Notes: a model not told the origin generated them from the letters alone. 64,000 nt of DNA from Marthasterias glacialis (GCA_911728455.2 OU452234.1:6710549-6774548), one strand, 5' to 3'. Shown: positions 11,701 through 24,847, counted from the first letter of the stretch. Made by a program: numbers and translations.

Positions 11701-11813
11701 ACACTAGGTGGCAGCAGACTTGTCAGGTCAATCAGTGTTCTCCATGTGTGCGCATCCTCAGAATTACGTAAACCAATGGAAAATTACCTGGTATGTCTGC
11801 TGCCACCTAGTGT
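11701..11813. repeat. 113-bp inverted-repeat element with CTCF-like arms
   Basis: The 19-bp ends acactaggtggcagcagac (11701-11719) and gtctgctgccacctagtgt (11795-11813) are perfect inverted repeats. Each arm contains CACTAGGTGGCAG, close to the bilaterian CTCF core consensus, in convergent orientation. The interior is unremarkable. Confidence 0.85.
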
Positions 11814-11835
11814 TCTAAAGTCTGCCATTGGGAAG

Positions 11836-12228
11836 AAAACATCCTGAGCAAAGGGTGTGATATCTTACAATGATCATTTTCTATCTCTGTGCTAAACAAA
11901 ATAAAAACCCCATGTCCCAGATTTTCAGTGCATGATTGGGCTTTTTCAAATGAACAGCCGTCGTGTGTTTTAAAAGAATAGCGCCTTATTTGTGACTCAT
12001 GTATCTAAACATTGGCTATTTACTGCCATCATGACGACATTCTCAGCACATAGGCAGCATGACAGTAAATAGCCGTTGTATTAGATATTAGATACACAAG
12101 TCCATAATAAGTCGTCATTCATCCTTTAGAAAAACACATACAATGAAAATTCCTGATTGTTTTTTTTTTTTCAATGCAGAGATAGAAAATAGTGATTATA
12201 AGATGACCTACTGTTTGACAAGGATATT
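11836..12228. repeat. TIR element, copy 2 (about 390 bp)
   Basis: It is homologous to 6197-6495. The ends are inverted (gatatcttacaatgatcatt / gtgattataagatgacctac) and it has the internal pair ggctatttactgccatcatg / catgacagtaaatagcc. It is longer than copy 1 because of additional sequence on both sides of the internal palindrome. Confidence 0.85.
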
Positions 12229-12845
12229 TGATTTGATTTCCATGTATATTTAATGAACTAGCACAGAGGCGCACACAGACAATATCTTGGGACGGGGCTG
12301 GGAAATAAATACTGCCATCAGTGTAGGGGATGGGGTGTGGGATTGGGATGGCTTATGTACAATACAAAATAAAACACTAATACCGACTAGCAGATGTTGG
12401 GGGTGTGCTCCCCACCCCCTTTCAATGCCCAAGATCTTTTTTTTTTTAACAACTTTCACTTTTATTTTTATTTTTCTCGCTATAGATAATAAATGAATAC
12501 ATTTTTAAAAATTGCCATGGATGGGGATTAAGCCCCCAGAGGCTCCCCTTGAGTTTGCCACAGACTTAACATTCTCAAAGATTCTAAGGTCTCAAAGTAC
12601 CCAAGTCCAGCAAAATCCAACAGACCTAAACTATGGACTTTGAAGTGTGTATGTAAGGCTTCATGCTCAGCACAGTTTGTTTTGTCAATATCTATCACTG
12701 GATTTTGATTGGTGTTTGAAAGAAAAGCAGATAAATCATGCAAACCAATCACAGGGAAGGATAGCCAAAACTGTGACATGTAACCATCAGTACTAGGCCT
12801 TGATTGGTCACACTGTCACCAATGTTTTCCCCAAGACTATTTTAA

Positions 12846-13326
12846 AGAGGGACTCTGACACAAAATTCAATTTTGTGATGCACTCATTTCCCCAAATATA
12901 TCAAGTGTACAAATATGATAAGTCTCTTCACGTTAAAATGGTGTAAAATGCCATTGTATTTGATATTCTATGAGAGTGGAATTTGTTAACATCTAAAAAC
13001 ATCCATTTGAAATATGTGGGTCTGTACATATTTGTGTTGGGAATGTTTATTTCATTCCTGAATTTCCATGAAGTTCAATCAAAACGGCATTGAATTTGAC
13101 CTACAGACCAACACGAAATTCCTTTTTCAAATGTACAGCTCCATTTTATTATTGAAATCCAATGACATCATGCTTCATATTTCGTTCTGAAAGAGTATTA
13201 AAAAAAATGAGATTTGACACCCTTTAAGGGGAGGTTAGAGTCTTGCTTTCCTCCACTTTCAGAAGGAATCTTATCTATTGGAAAATAACTGCATCACAAA
13301 ACTGAATTTGACCTGAGAGCCACTGT
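12846..13326. repeat. TTAA-flanked TIR element (about 480 bp)
   Basis: TTAA occurs directly outside both ends (12842-12845 and 13327-13330). Inside, the ends are inverted: agagggactctgacac... followed by ttcaattttgtgatgca, and tgcatcacaaaactgaattt followed by ...gagagccactgt. TTAA target duplication is characteristic of piggyBac-type transposases. No transposase is encoded, so this would be a non-autonomous copy. Confidence 0.7.
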
Positions 13327-13330
13327 TTAA

Positions 13331-15235
13331 TTCTTATAATTGCAGTTAAACAGTTTCATCAAGTCTCAAGCACTGCATAGTAGCATGTTCTCTTGATCCT
13401 GTTTTCCCCCTAAATTGTGTAATTTATCTGAAGTGGATTTATTTTAAACCTCTGAGGGAAAACAAAATCACGATAACTGTGACTTGTCATCTAATGAGAT
13501 TCGGTCGTTATTAAAAATGCAAACCTCTTGTACTTTCTAAGAACACTTCTGTACTTACTGCTACCAAATTTACCTTGAATTCGAGTTGTCATGGAAACAC
13601 TACGCTTTCACACTTGGTCATGCTTACTACTTATGTAACCATGGTAACTGGTGATGTCTTTATTTGTTTGCCAAGGATTTGTTGTACAAACAATTTTGTT
13701 CATATGAACCTTACAGCTGATAAAGTACAGTAGTTATGTTTTGCCGAGTATTGTCCCGAGAATAAGTTTTTGCAAAATGAATTGAATATTAAGTGGTGAA
13801 TATTAAAAATAAAATCTGTGCATACATGTGTTCCTTTTGTGAAGGAGCTACGTAAAGGAGAATTGTTTGTTCGTCAACCACAAGACATGTCTGGTACCTT
13901 GTTTACTCAGTAAACCTACTGTACATTTGTAATACGTGTATATACATGTCAGATAATAGACAGGTTTCCTTAGGAACAGCTGACATGACAGAAAGTGTTG
14001 GCTTAATTTACCCAAATCAGACAAATTGAATACTGTGTGTTAATGTTAGGTATTATGGAAACTGTACAATAGCACTGCATACATTGGGAAATGCAATAAA
14101 ATAAAAACCTATGTTTTTAATGATCCCCTTGTTCTCACAGTTTCAATGGCGCTGAATGTATGTGAAAATTGTTGTTACTTTCAAAGATGTTTATAGTTCT
14201 ATAAAGCTCTCAAAACGTGGTCGCTTTCCAAGTCTTTCAGAAAGAAACAATATACCTAAGAACCTCCTTAGGACGTCTTCACCTCTAGACCACCAAGCGT
14301 GCTCGGTGACGAGATGCCAGTTTGACTCCTCTCATTAGCAGCAGATTGGCAAACCATTTCAATTATGTAATACTGGAATCAGGGTAAAGAAGTAAGAAAT
14401 AGTATGATTATAGTTTTTTGTTTTGCAGCGATGTATGATGAAGTATGACATGTTGGAACAATAAACCTGCGTTGCATCTGAAGGACAAATTTGTCTGCAT
14501 CTACTGTTGAAGCAATTTACATGCAAGTTGTAAGACTTAAAAGAGTTTTGACCAGCCTGCAGCAATTCTACCGACACTGCAATCAAGGAAGACTAGTGAA
14601 TGATCCCCCCAACCTAAAAATACAGGTCTTAGGAAGTAGCTCTGCCTCCGTACCTGAAGTGCTCTATTGAATTTACCCAAACGCCGTCTCTTTAGCAGAG
14701 AAGTCAACTCGTAGCTAGTATGTTATAGCTTTGACATTTAAGTTGATCTAACCTTGGGGGATACCTGGATGTATTCAGGCGTGCCCAGTTGTTCCTTTTG
14801 CTTTCCTATCCCGCTGGAAGCAACCATGCACAAAAAAAAACTGTATTGTCTTTCACCGGGGAGAATTTGACATTCAGTTTCTACAGTGCCTCGGTTCCAG
14901 CAGGACTATGTAGGATGTTGAGTACAGAGCTACATGTTTATTGCACACATAGAAGAAACTTTTAAGGGCATATACTATTGAGAAACTTGTGTATGGCTTT
15001 TAAGTGTCCGTAGTTAAAGAAAAGACATCTGAAAATAGCATCACTGACTTCCTGTATTTCTGTTATAAAATGTTTGAACAAATTTAGAAAACTCAAAATG
15101 TTAGAAAAATGTCAACAGATTTGGTCCCTCTTTGCCCCTGTAGCATTTTATAGTACGCTGTGAGATAAGATGTTGTGTGTTGCCTGATGGGGAAGCTCAG
15201 GAGGAGTGAGTTTTAATCTGGATAGCAGTAGATCT
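13331..15235. other. Gene-free intergenic DNA
   Basis: The frames are short and interrupted, no conserved peptide was recognised and no clear repeat ends were found. Composition is similar to the neighbouring intergenic sequence. Confidence 0.5.
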
Positions 15236-15555
15236 TAGAATCTTGAACAATTCCCTGTCTTCATTCAAATGTTCCCTTAAAACCCATCTGTTTTTCCTTT
15301 GTTTTTGCAAATTAATGTTGTTTTTTCCCCTTATATTTATGCACCATGATCAAAACTTTTGGCTGATATCAGCAATATACCAAGTGTTCAATATTGCTTT
15401 GAATATTATCCAAATTTGGATAGTCTGGTCAACGATTACCCTTGATGATGCGGTTCCTGCAGGTGATTTCACCAAACTCTTCCTAACTTGAAGATGCATA
15501 GTGATGTGTATTGTGACAAAACACTTGGCCTTAGTAATGAATAAAGATTGATTCA
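15236..15555 (+). mobile_element. 3' end of a non-LTR retrotransposon (LINE), truncated
   Basis: The frame from 15243 begins NNSLSSFKCSLKTHLFFLCF. The S-FK--LKTHLF pattern is typical of the extreme C-terminus of the reverse-transcriptase polyprotein in CR1/Rex-like LINEs. It runs into an A-rich, non-coding 3' end (gaataaagattgattcaaac at 15539-15558). No upstream reverse-transcriptase domain is present, consistent with strong 5' truncation. The exact clade is not assigned. Confidence 0.6.
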
Positions 15556-15559
15556 AACA

Positions 15560-15606
15560 TTTACTCATCTTAAGATTGATCTTAGCACTTTGTGAAATCA
15601 GCTGCT
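15560..15606. repeat. Solo end of the 684-1172 TIR family
   Basis: The sequence actcatcttaagattgatct, followed by ctttgtgaaatcagct, matches the right end of the element at 684-1172. No partner end lies nearby. Confidence 0.65.
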
Positions 15607-15609
15607 GCT

Positions 15610-16140
15610 TCAAGAAGAAGGTACGTTTAGGAGCATATTTTTATGGATTGGCGCTATTTAAATGTTTGTTATAACTGGACATTTATGACAGGCATTCTCT
15701 GGTATTTATCAGTGATTTAATACATTATTCATAATGATTGAAACAAATTATTTTTTAATCTGCTTACTTGTCACAAACTTGAAACTTTTATGTACTGAGA
15801 ACATGTTCATCCAAACAACATACCATCGTGTGTTCATTTCCTTATTTTGATTAAGCTTTATCAAAAATATATGTACATATGAGTTTGTGCAAAATCCTTG
15901 TTAACATAAACTGTTATTTGCAAATGTAGCAACTTATAATTCATGAGGTTTTAATAGATTTGTTAAAGGATATGCATGAACTTTTTAAAATTGTTTTAAA
16001 CTAGATGAATGGAATGAATTTAATCTTCCGAAAATAATGATGTAACACCCTTTTTAAACTTCAAACAATTGTTAACAGCCTCATGTTTTGACTCCAGCAG
16101 AGTCTTTCTCATCGGCTAAATGACAACACAACACACACAT
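15610..16140. other. Gene-free AT-rich sequence
   Basis: No coding or repeat structure is recognised on either strand. Confidence 0.5.
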
Positions 16141-16570
16141 ACGTGGTGTGTTGTGGCCGAACGGTTAAGAGCACCGGACTCCAACTCTGGTGTTTCTGAT
16201 CAGCAGAGTGTGGGTTCGACTCCCGGTCTTGACACTTGTGTCCTTAAGCAAGACACTTAACCATTATTGCTTCAACTTTCGGATGGGACGTCCAGCCGTT
16301 GGTCCCGTGTGTTGTGTAATACATGTAAAAGAAACCAGTGCACTTATCGTTAAGAGAAGGGGTTTGCCCCGGTGTTTCTAGCATGGTCTGGCAGCAATAT
16401 GCACCACCTCACCTTGTATCCCTTTCAAGGTGTTGTATTATGGTTGCTTTGTCTCATAAAATCATTCGTAACAATCTCCACTCCACCAGATTTGATATTT
16501 CGGCGCCAAGAGTGTCATTTATGACAGACACTAAAATGCTGCATTATAAATGTACATTATTATTATTGTA
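16141..16570 (+). repeat. tRNA-derived SINE
   Basis: The head (16150-16224) reads like a class II tRNA: gtggccgaacggttaagagc as D-arm/A box and gggttcgactccc as T-arm/B box. The body has gtccttaagcaagacactta, also found at about 1855, then ggttccgt-like and accttgtatcc words. The 3' end is tattattattgtac. It is a decayed SINE of the same family as part of 1557-2155. Confidence 0.8.
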
Positions 16571-16972
16571 CAAGTATACTGGAATAACACCCTTTGAAAA
16601 TACAAATTTTTTTACAACCAATTTTTTACCACAACTTTACCTTTAAACTTTGTACACATGACACACCTCCAAGATGAATGATGGTTACCCAAGAGATTTC
16701 AGTTAAGAATCCCAGCAAACAATTTCATCAAAAAGAATGAAGGTCAGTCGCCATGGAGACCATTGAATTTGTTTCCCATTTGCAGTTTTTCTTCCCAATA
16801 ATATCATATTGAACTGGAATGTTGGGTAATTGGATGGAATAATTTTATTCAACCTTGGGTTTTTTCGTCAGGAGTCGATATATAGAACTTGCAGTCAACG
16901 CATTTATGAACAAAATCCTATCTGCTGTCATTGGAATGCATCAATATGCTGTACTTAATCCCACAGGTACTC

Positions 16973-17209
16973 TCTAAAAGTGAAAAAAAAACACTCCTTT
17001 TGTCCGTCATACCACTCTTGCAAAGACCGTGGAGGACAACTCTTTTTAGAGTGAAAGACAGGTATTTTTAAATTGAATCAAACTGAAGTTTACTCCAATT
17101 TCACTCCAAAAGGGTGGCACATTGAGTTTCACTCTCAAAAGAGCCAAACTCACACCACTCGGGCAAGAGAGTGAAATTTTCACTTGTTTACATTTAGAGT
17201 GAGAATGTT
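16973..17209. repeat. 'actcttttagagtgaaa' TIR element, copy 1
   Basis: The ends are inverted (ctctaaaagtgaaaaa / cacttgtttacatttagagt). The interior repeats the words actctttttagagtgaaag, tttactccaatttcactcc and gagtttcactctcaaaagag. A homologous copy is at 27749-27981. Confidence 0.8.
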
Positions 17210-19590
17210 TGTATAATCCTCCATTTAGTCTTTGGGAAGAGATTCTTCTAGGTATAAAATGTTAAGATCACATCTAAATCTACTCTCTTCAAAAAGTAAT
17301 GTACCAAAACAATTGTTGCAGTTTTCACACAAAAAAATTATCAGCAGTGTCTGGATGCATTGTGTTTTCCTGTACCTCCCTAAGTGTATTTACATGGGTA
17401 AGAAAAATGAGTGGAGTGTATGTGGCATAACATATTGGATTCCTCAATTCCACAGCCCTGTGGAAATTCACTTTATAAATGGAAATTGTTCATCTACTTA
17501 TGGAAAAGGCAGCAAGCTCTTGGCTTAATTTCCGAGCCCACTCACCACAAAACTATACGATGACCAACAATCCTGACTTCTTGGTTAGCATTCAATTTCT
17601 ACTGGCGTGTGAAAGTGAGGAATCTAATTGTTACCCCACATAAAATCCATTCTATTTGCTTACCCATGTACTACACTCAAAGCAGACAGGAAAACAGTTA
17701 TTTACTAACAGAATGAACCCAGCACCAATGAAATTGAGGGCAAATGTCACCCATGATGATAAAAAGCTCAAACAATTGTAACATAACTTGTGCTTATTAT
17801 ATAAAAAGCCATGTTAGCACTGGACTCAAAATGTTTAACGTCCCCAAGTTAACTGGGGGGGGGGGGGGGAGGGGGCTATCCCCCTCCCCGCTCAGAACCT
17901 CTCCCAAAATGACATTGAAAAAATGCACAAATGAATGGTTTGATACATGAAACAGTCCCCACCCCAAATAACGTCTTTGCCCCCGCTAAACCCCCCCCCC
18001 CATGCAAATGTCTAGTTATGTCACTGTATTACCATGGAACATTTTACTGAGGCTGCTAAACAATGTAAACAATGTAAATCTAACAAGGAGAAAATGAATG
18101 CTATTTTGAAAACGCGCCTCAAGTATAAAGCAAACCCAATGACATGATTTGAATATTTAGTGCTTATTTATTCACATTTTATCATAAATCACACACAAAC
18201 TGTACAAGAGAAGAGCAGAATTGGTCTCGGACGGACTCAAGATTCATCAGTGAAAGTAATATATATCAAAACAAAACCTCCTTACATTATACGTGGGCCT
18301 AATTTTATGGCACAGTTTACCATGGCATTCTGTACTTATGTTCACAGTTCTCCGCTTACAGTGTTAGGGTCAAATTTCTAGGCTAGCTGTGGCCCTTTTT
18401 GAAGCTATGGATTTGGCTTTGCCTTCTGCTTTTTAGCTCCATACTTTTTGAAGCCGGTAATGAAAGCCCACTACAAATGTATTTGCCTAAGCTTGCAAAA
18501 GAATGCATCATACATCATACTTAACTTGTGTGCATGTATACTTAAGAATGGTGTATTTATGCACACTAATTCCTAGTACTTAAGAAAGCCTAAAATATTT
18601 GCTTCATGCATGTAGGAACCGGAGGCCGGGGGGCCAATGGCACCCCCCTGAAAATATGGTGGGGCCGCCCCCCCCCCTAAGAAAAATGAAAAATAGTATA
18701 CTGAATCTTAATTTTAGTATAAAATGATACTTTTCATTTTCTTCAAACTGTCCTTTAGCATGGATATTTGATAAAAAATGTATTTGGAAATTTGAAAAAA
18801 AATTGCACTTCATGGGCCCATTAACCTTGAAAGGTGCTAAAATTTTAAAATATCTGTTGTTCAAAATGTGTTCCAGTCAGGCTCAAAATGCACTACACAG
18901 AGCATCAAGCCTTACAAAATGTTCACGGGGCCCGGACCCCACGCCGTACAGGCTTCACGCTCATACACTTGCGCTCACATGCCTATGACTCCCCACGGAG
19001 AGATTTCATTTTCTGCCCCCTCCCTCCCCCGGTAGAACCATCTTCCTACGTGCCTGTGCTTATCATAGGTAGTGCCATGAAATGGGACCACGACAGTTTG
19101 AAATCAATTATATGAATACGATCTAGTCTCCTGTGGAAACTTGAGCCTAAAGACAAACAAATACTAGTAATCATGCTTGCAAATGTATTACTTCCCCCTC
19201 CCATGGATTGATTCAAGAAATCACCCAAAATCTAATGAGATGTACCATTCTTGAAGTTGTTCTTAACACAATAAAGAGAGCTTACCAATACATAACAGGG
19301 AAACTCATAAAATATTATACATTCCACAGAAAATGAATGCTTAAAACTACAGCAAAGAAAAGGCAAGAACGACCAACACAAGAGTAGTGATGACACATTT
19401 GCAATAGCCTCAAAACAATGCCAATAATTTGTGCTGTGTGTGTGGGTCAGTTTTCTGTTCTTGACAGTTTGGCCTATGATTACTTGGTGAATTTTCTTAT
19501 ACTTTTCTTGACTGAACTGTTTATCAAGCTTATTTGGTTTATATTGGGTCATATGTATAATGTGATGTGCAATAGCATTTGAAGCCCCAA
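17210..19590. other. Gene-free intergenic DNA with homopolymer tracts
   Basis: No gene is recognised. A long G run (about 17856-17871), facing C runs (17990-18001) and short G/C-rich blocks at 18620-18680 and 19010-19030 mark decayed elements. A 16-kb-wide gene desert surrounds this block. Confidence 0.5.
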
Positions 19591-19592
19591 TA

Positions 19593-20032
19593 GACCGATC
19601 CATTAAGCCCCGCCTACTAACATTTTGACCAATCACAGCCTTGACAACGCCACTGAAAGTCAAACAAAAGTCTGACACGTTTAAATCCCATTAGAAAAGT
19701 AAACAAACCGCCGCCATTGTTCTGACACACAACAGCACACACACTTGTACTAACTTTTTTCTTTCGTCTGGCAAATCCCACAGCAGTGGTTCCTGTACAG
19801 TCGTGTAAAAGTGGTTTAACAGTGTTCCTGTCTGCATTGTTCTTTGGACTCCAGACACTGCTCAAAAGGACACGAAACTAAATCCATACCATTCACGAAA
19901 ACCATGTATGTGTGTGTATCCCATATGTGTGAGAGGCCGCAACCGAACCACCGCATCGATCGTGGCAAGAAAGTCACACCATGTGCTGTTGCTAGGCAGT
20001 TGCTAAGGTAGGCGGGGCTTAATAGATCAGTC
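19593..20032. repeat. CCAAT-bearing TIR element, copy 1 (440 bp)
   Basis: The left end gaccgatccattaagccccg pairs with the right end ggggcttaatagatcagtc. TA dinucleotides flank both ends, suggesting a Tc1/mariner-type target duplication. It contains gaccaatcacagcc near the left end. The apparent minus-strand frames in this stretch are chance. Confidence 0.85.
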
Positions 20033-21355
20033 TATTAACCAGACAGTTTAGGTTGTTTCTTTTTATCATTTTGTCCATACTCTAACAATATACATCATAC
20101 TCATTATCATTTATATATATTCTGCTTTACAAGTTTCCATGGTGACACAGTATTCACAGGTGATTCTACTTATTAGGTTTTTTGTTTATTAAGTGTCACA
20201 CTCTTCAACAATCTGAACAGAAATACATGCTCATTATATAGTAGCTGACTTCAAGTGTCTGTTTGAAATTGGATGTATCCATGGTAAATAATTCCCAATT
20301 TGATTGTTTGTCAGTCGTCCAAGAGGATGTACAGCTTGTCTTTCTCTTGCCTTGGGCTTAAGAAGTCTGATGAATGTTTATACTATATGAAGATTTTTCT
20401 TCTACAGGAAGCTATGTGTGGCCTAAAATGTGTTAATTTTGTTTTTCAAACAAATGGCCTATACTAAATGGTTAAAGTACAGGCATCATCAGTTTATAAG
20501 ACCTTTGTCAATGTGCAACCAGTTTGTTTTAGTCTGCCATAATTTGTAGCATTTTTTTACCAACAGAGGGCAGTTTAAAAAAAACAGGCTCTTTGTGCCA
20601 AATAACAGATTTCTAATTTGTTAAAGAAATTCACCGTTATGATAAGTGTACAATTGTTTTTGCGGATTTGACAGTTGTCACCAAAAAGTCAACGTGTTTT
20701 GCTGTCAATGTCAAATTTAAGCCCAGATATCTTAACAATCTTATCTGCTAGGTGTTGTTACAGTTTGACATTACACACAAAGTGCCTAGCCTTCTAGCAC
20801 CAGCCATGCAAGGAATGGGTAAAATAGATTGGTCCCTCTTTTTGCATATGAATAAGTAGTCACGTTTGCTTTGGTATACAGGGTACATGACAAATTGGTG
20901 GAGCCGTGATAAAGGTCTACTACTGACAGTACCTGCAGATCAAAAATCTCATTTTTTAATTTCAGGAATCTAATTTCAGAGAAGTCAACTTGGTTGGGAA
21001 TAAGAAATAACCATTTTTTAAATTAATGTCTACAATTAGCACACACACATTAATTTTTAGAAAATAGTTTACAAACATTGGAAATAATTTATCTATAATG
21101 TACACTTACTAAGTGAGAGATTGTTCTGGTTAAATGCATATATATAGAACTGTTAACTTCTTAAATAACTATATCTTAGATTAGTGCACAAAAAAAATAG
21201 TTTAGTTAAATATGCACTTTTCTCTTCTACAGTGACTTGGTTATCAAATGAAGGCTTTCAAATCCATTTCTGAGTTGAGGTTTAAAAAATGTGATGGATA
21301 AGAAACATGTGTTACCTAATGTTTTACTCAGCAAGGCAGACATTAGTTGACAACA
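20033..21355. other. Gene-free AT-rich sequence
   Basis: No gene is recognised. There are many short T and A runs, plus a caacagagggcag word near 20563. Confidence 0.5.
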
Positions 21356-21612
21356 GACCGATCCATTAAGCCCCACCTCCATACGTGTTGACCAATCACA
21401 GCCTTGAAATGGCTACGCCACCGAAAGTCCAACACGATAAAATCCTATTTGAAAGTGTAAACATGTGTACATGTACATTTAAGCGTGCATGTTCATGTCG
21501 TGCAGTGTGGCATTGAAGAGATGCACATTGTGCTGTCCACCTGTACAGTGATGATGTATCCAATGCTGTGATTGGTCAATATGTTTAGGGGGGCGGGGCT
21601 TAATGGATCAGT
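21356..21612. repeat. CCAAT-bearing TIR element, copy 2 (257 bp)
   Basis: The ends are gaccgatccattaagcccc and ggggcttaatggatcagt. Internal gaccaatcacagcc and gtgattggtcaa face each other close to the two ends. It is shorter than copy 1, with most of the difference in the interior. Confidence 0.85.
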
Positions 21613-23247
21613 ATTGGCTATTTCCTTAAGGTATGCCGAGTCAACTTATCTGCAGCCCTTTTTAAAAATTGAGATCATGCAGGGTAACCATAGTGACAAT
21701 GTTTGTCAATACTTTTTAACACAAAAGAGATAATTATGTCCACCCTAGCATACATTGATTCAACCTTGTACTCAAAGTAGTTCAACTCAAAGGCAAGGTT
21801 CATCATCATTGGCCATTTACAAAATAGTTTATACATTAGTAGAGAAATTAACTAAAATATGAGTTTCAATTAAGTTACACCCACTTCCTTAATGCATTTT
21901 ATTCCAATCATGAACTGATTTTTTCGACGAAAAATACAAGAAATCTTATTCCCAAAGTCGCTCAGGATCTACCAGTAATGTACTGATCCAATACCAGTGG
22001 ACTTGGGTTAAGTTGTATGACTGGTACATCGCCTGGCTTGATTTAGTACTGAATCAACCTCAACAGGTTGGATTTGTATCTGGGATAGAAACACAATCCA
22101 ACAGATGACAAGTTAGTTTGATGATGTTGCTTCTAACAGGAATCTAAAGGATCCTTGTTCTTATAAATCTTATTGTATTTTTAAAAAACTAGAAACAAAT
22201 ATTTTGTTTACTCCTCAAAATACTTCAACAAATAGTAAAGTATCCCTCAGTGGTAGTTTTGAATATTGCTATTAACCCAAACAGTGTCCCGGTGCTAATT
22301 TATTCCACCCAATTTTCAGACTGTGAAGGGCCGACTCAATTAACCCTTTTTGTAAGACATCACATGTATTGGTTGCAATATTCCACAAGAACTGACAATG
22401 ACCTTTGTCAAAGTTCAACTTGTGACTCAAAAACAGTTTGGGCAGTCGAGTTTGGGTAGTCGGCTTTGAACTTGTGTATTCCTTGGCTGCAGTCATTGTT
22501 TCTAGAATTTTGATTTGCAATTTCATAAAAAAGTCGTAATTTAAAGCTTTAAAATATATTGGCATTATATACAAATATTTAATATAGGGCAATGCTAGGG
22601 TTAAGTCACTGGAATATCATAGTGTGGTTCCACAAGTTATCCAAGTGAAATTGTGAATAAAATGAGTAATAACTTTTCCATTTTTATTTATAAATGAAGA
22701 AAGGGGGAAAAAAAAGACTTCGTGTGATGGTTATTTTACTTTTTTAGGTACCATTTTTCTCTTACAAAGTTTACATTTTGAACAAAAAGCTCTGACAATT
22801 CAGTTAAACCATACAAAGTAATTTAAGCAATTGTCTTGTTACCTATCACTACATCATGATGTGAATGGAGATAACTCAGTACTGTGAAGTGACACTATCA
22901 GTTTAAACTAGATTCTATTAAGCCGTCATTAATGTGCTTATCTCAGAATACTTTATAACCCGTTAACATTCTACATTCTACTAGTTTAAGTGCACTTTTT
23001 CTCATTAACATGTCTTATACCCTGCTCTAGTAATAGCCTTTTCCTTAAGTATGAAATAATGGCACCATGTCCTGAGACAGATGGAAGAGTATCCAAATTG
23101 GCAGTTGCAGCTATGGCTATGGCTGTTGCTAAGGGTGTTGCTAAGGATGTCCTAGATTTCAACACATGATGATTTGGTTATCCAGCCGTAGCCGTAGCCA
23201 CAAACTCAGACACAGCCTTATATCTGTGGATAACAAAATGGAGTAGA
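21613..23247. other. Gene-free sequence
   Basis: No exon is recognised on either strand. A short imperfect inverted motif pair (gctatggctatggctg / cagccgtagccgtagcc) lies at 23110-23203. Confidence 0.5.
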
Positions 23248-23587
23248 ATCAAAATGAAAAATTTGAGCAGTGCTTACCAAAACAAAAAAATGTTAAGATG
23301 GCCGAATTTTCGACCCAACTGGGTCTTCTTCTGGGCTTCTTATAGTAGTTTGAATGCAGAAAAATCTGCATTCAAACCACTCGGCGTCAACGTTCCCAAC
23401 GATGATGTGCTGTTCCTAGTAGATGGCATCAGTGTCAAGACACACACGCACATGTCCATGCGCGTGTGCGCCGGGCCAGAAAAATGACACGCTATCGGAT
23501 GTCCCAGGAGGTTAAGACGTACACCTTCTCAGGTGCACCTCAACATTTTTTGTTTTGGTAAGCACTGATTCAATTTTTCATTTTGAT
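23248..23587. repeat. 340-bp TIR element with 44-bp ends
   Basis: The left end atcaaaatgaaaaatttgag and the continuing cagtgcttaccaaaac are inverted at the right as gttttggtaagcactg and ending ttttcattttgat. The ends match over about 44 bp with few differences. Inside is a perfect hairpin, gtttgaatgcag / ctgcattcaaac (about 23348-23377). It has no protein of its own. Confidence 0.9.
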
Positions 23588-23699
23588 ACTAAGCAGAATA
23601 TGTACACTAAACACAAATTAGAATGGAAGTAGCTGCATTTGACTTCACATGACATTTTGTTTGGTCAACTTAGAAATGTATTTGTGTGCTCATCAGCTT

Positions 23700-24320
23700 T
23701 ATGAATCTGGGCCCAGGGTTCCACCAAGCTGGTATAAGCACAAAAATGCTTAGCACAGAAAAACCATGCTTAGCAGAAACAGGTTACCAGCCCAAATACC
23801 ATGTGGAGTGTATTTGCTGTGACTGGTTCCCTGCTAATTCTTGCTCAGCAGAACCACTTGTTCAGCACCATTTTCTACTGAACAGCTTTATGAAATTAGT
23901 GGGCCCTGTGGTTTCAACTTTATAAATCTGTTGTAAGTACACAAATTGGCTAAGCACAGAAAAATTGCTTAGCAGAATGGGGTCACCAGCCAAATGTACA
24001 TTGCTTGTGACAGGTTCCCTTCTAATCTTTGCTCAGCAAATGCATTTTCTGCTCAACATCTGTATGAAATTGGGCATGCAGGCCTTTTTAAAACTTTTGA
24101 TAAAGTATCATGTTTCTTTTTCATTTTGCGAAGATCTTTAAAACAATGTGTCTGTTTTGTTCACTGCCAGATTTCATTGAGCTGTTAAGCCCACACATTT
24201 GATTAGCTCAGGAAAAAATCTTGCTTAATAGAAACAGGTAACGGGACTAAGTGTCATGTTACATCAGTACTTGTAACTGGTACCCTCTTATCTCTGCAAA
24301 CGATATTATGCGGGATTTAT
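23700..24320. repeat. Three consecutive copies of the 'ggttaccag' TIR family
   Basis: Copies at about 23706-23904, 23905-24080 and 24170-24310 lie head to tail. The diagnostic words are cttagcagaaacaggttacc (23770-23789), cagccaaat, gtgacaggttcc and an inverted atgaaattggg end. Their close spacing suggests nested or preferred insertion. Confidence 0.75.
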
Positions 24321-24847
24321 ATTTTCAAGTTTGTTGGCTTTTGTCGCCCAACTTTTGTGTGTGTTTATACGAGAAACTTGTTTATGTGGTTTAATTGGTA
24401 AACGTGCAGTTCATGATATAATTGTCACACAGACACTGACTTCAACTGCCTGCTACAAAATACATATTGCGTTAAACTTTTGGTAGATTGATTTTGTAGC
24501 CAATCGAGCCTCCTGACCAAGTTCCCTGGTATTCGGCCATAAAATGGTATACAACATCAATCGATGAATACAATTTGCCACGTAATGCATTTGTTGACTG
24601 ATATAAACTATCCCAAAGACATGTGTTTCATATCTGGAACATAATCTTTCTGATTTTGACCTTCTGAATGGGAGACATGTACCTTTGGCAGATTTTTATA
24701 TCCTGATTACTTCCCTGGACTTTGAGAGTTATTTTCCCCGATCGAGAACACTTAAATCCAACTTGAAATTATTCTATCCTAATTGGGGTAAAAAATATCC
24801 CCTTCAAGGTATTCTTCTGTATACCAGACAATATCTATTAAGTGTTT
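24321..24847. other. Gene-free AT-rich sequence
   Basis: No coding or repeat structure is recognised. Confidence 0.5.

Noticed and set aside
19232..19865. Long-looking minus-strand open frames (148 and 82 codons)
   Set aside because: They overlap a TIR element, show no recognisable domain and have no splice context.
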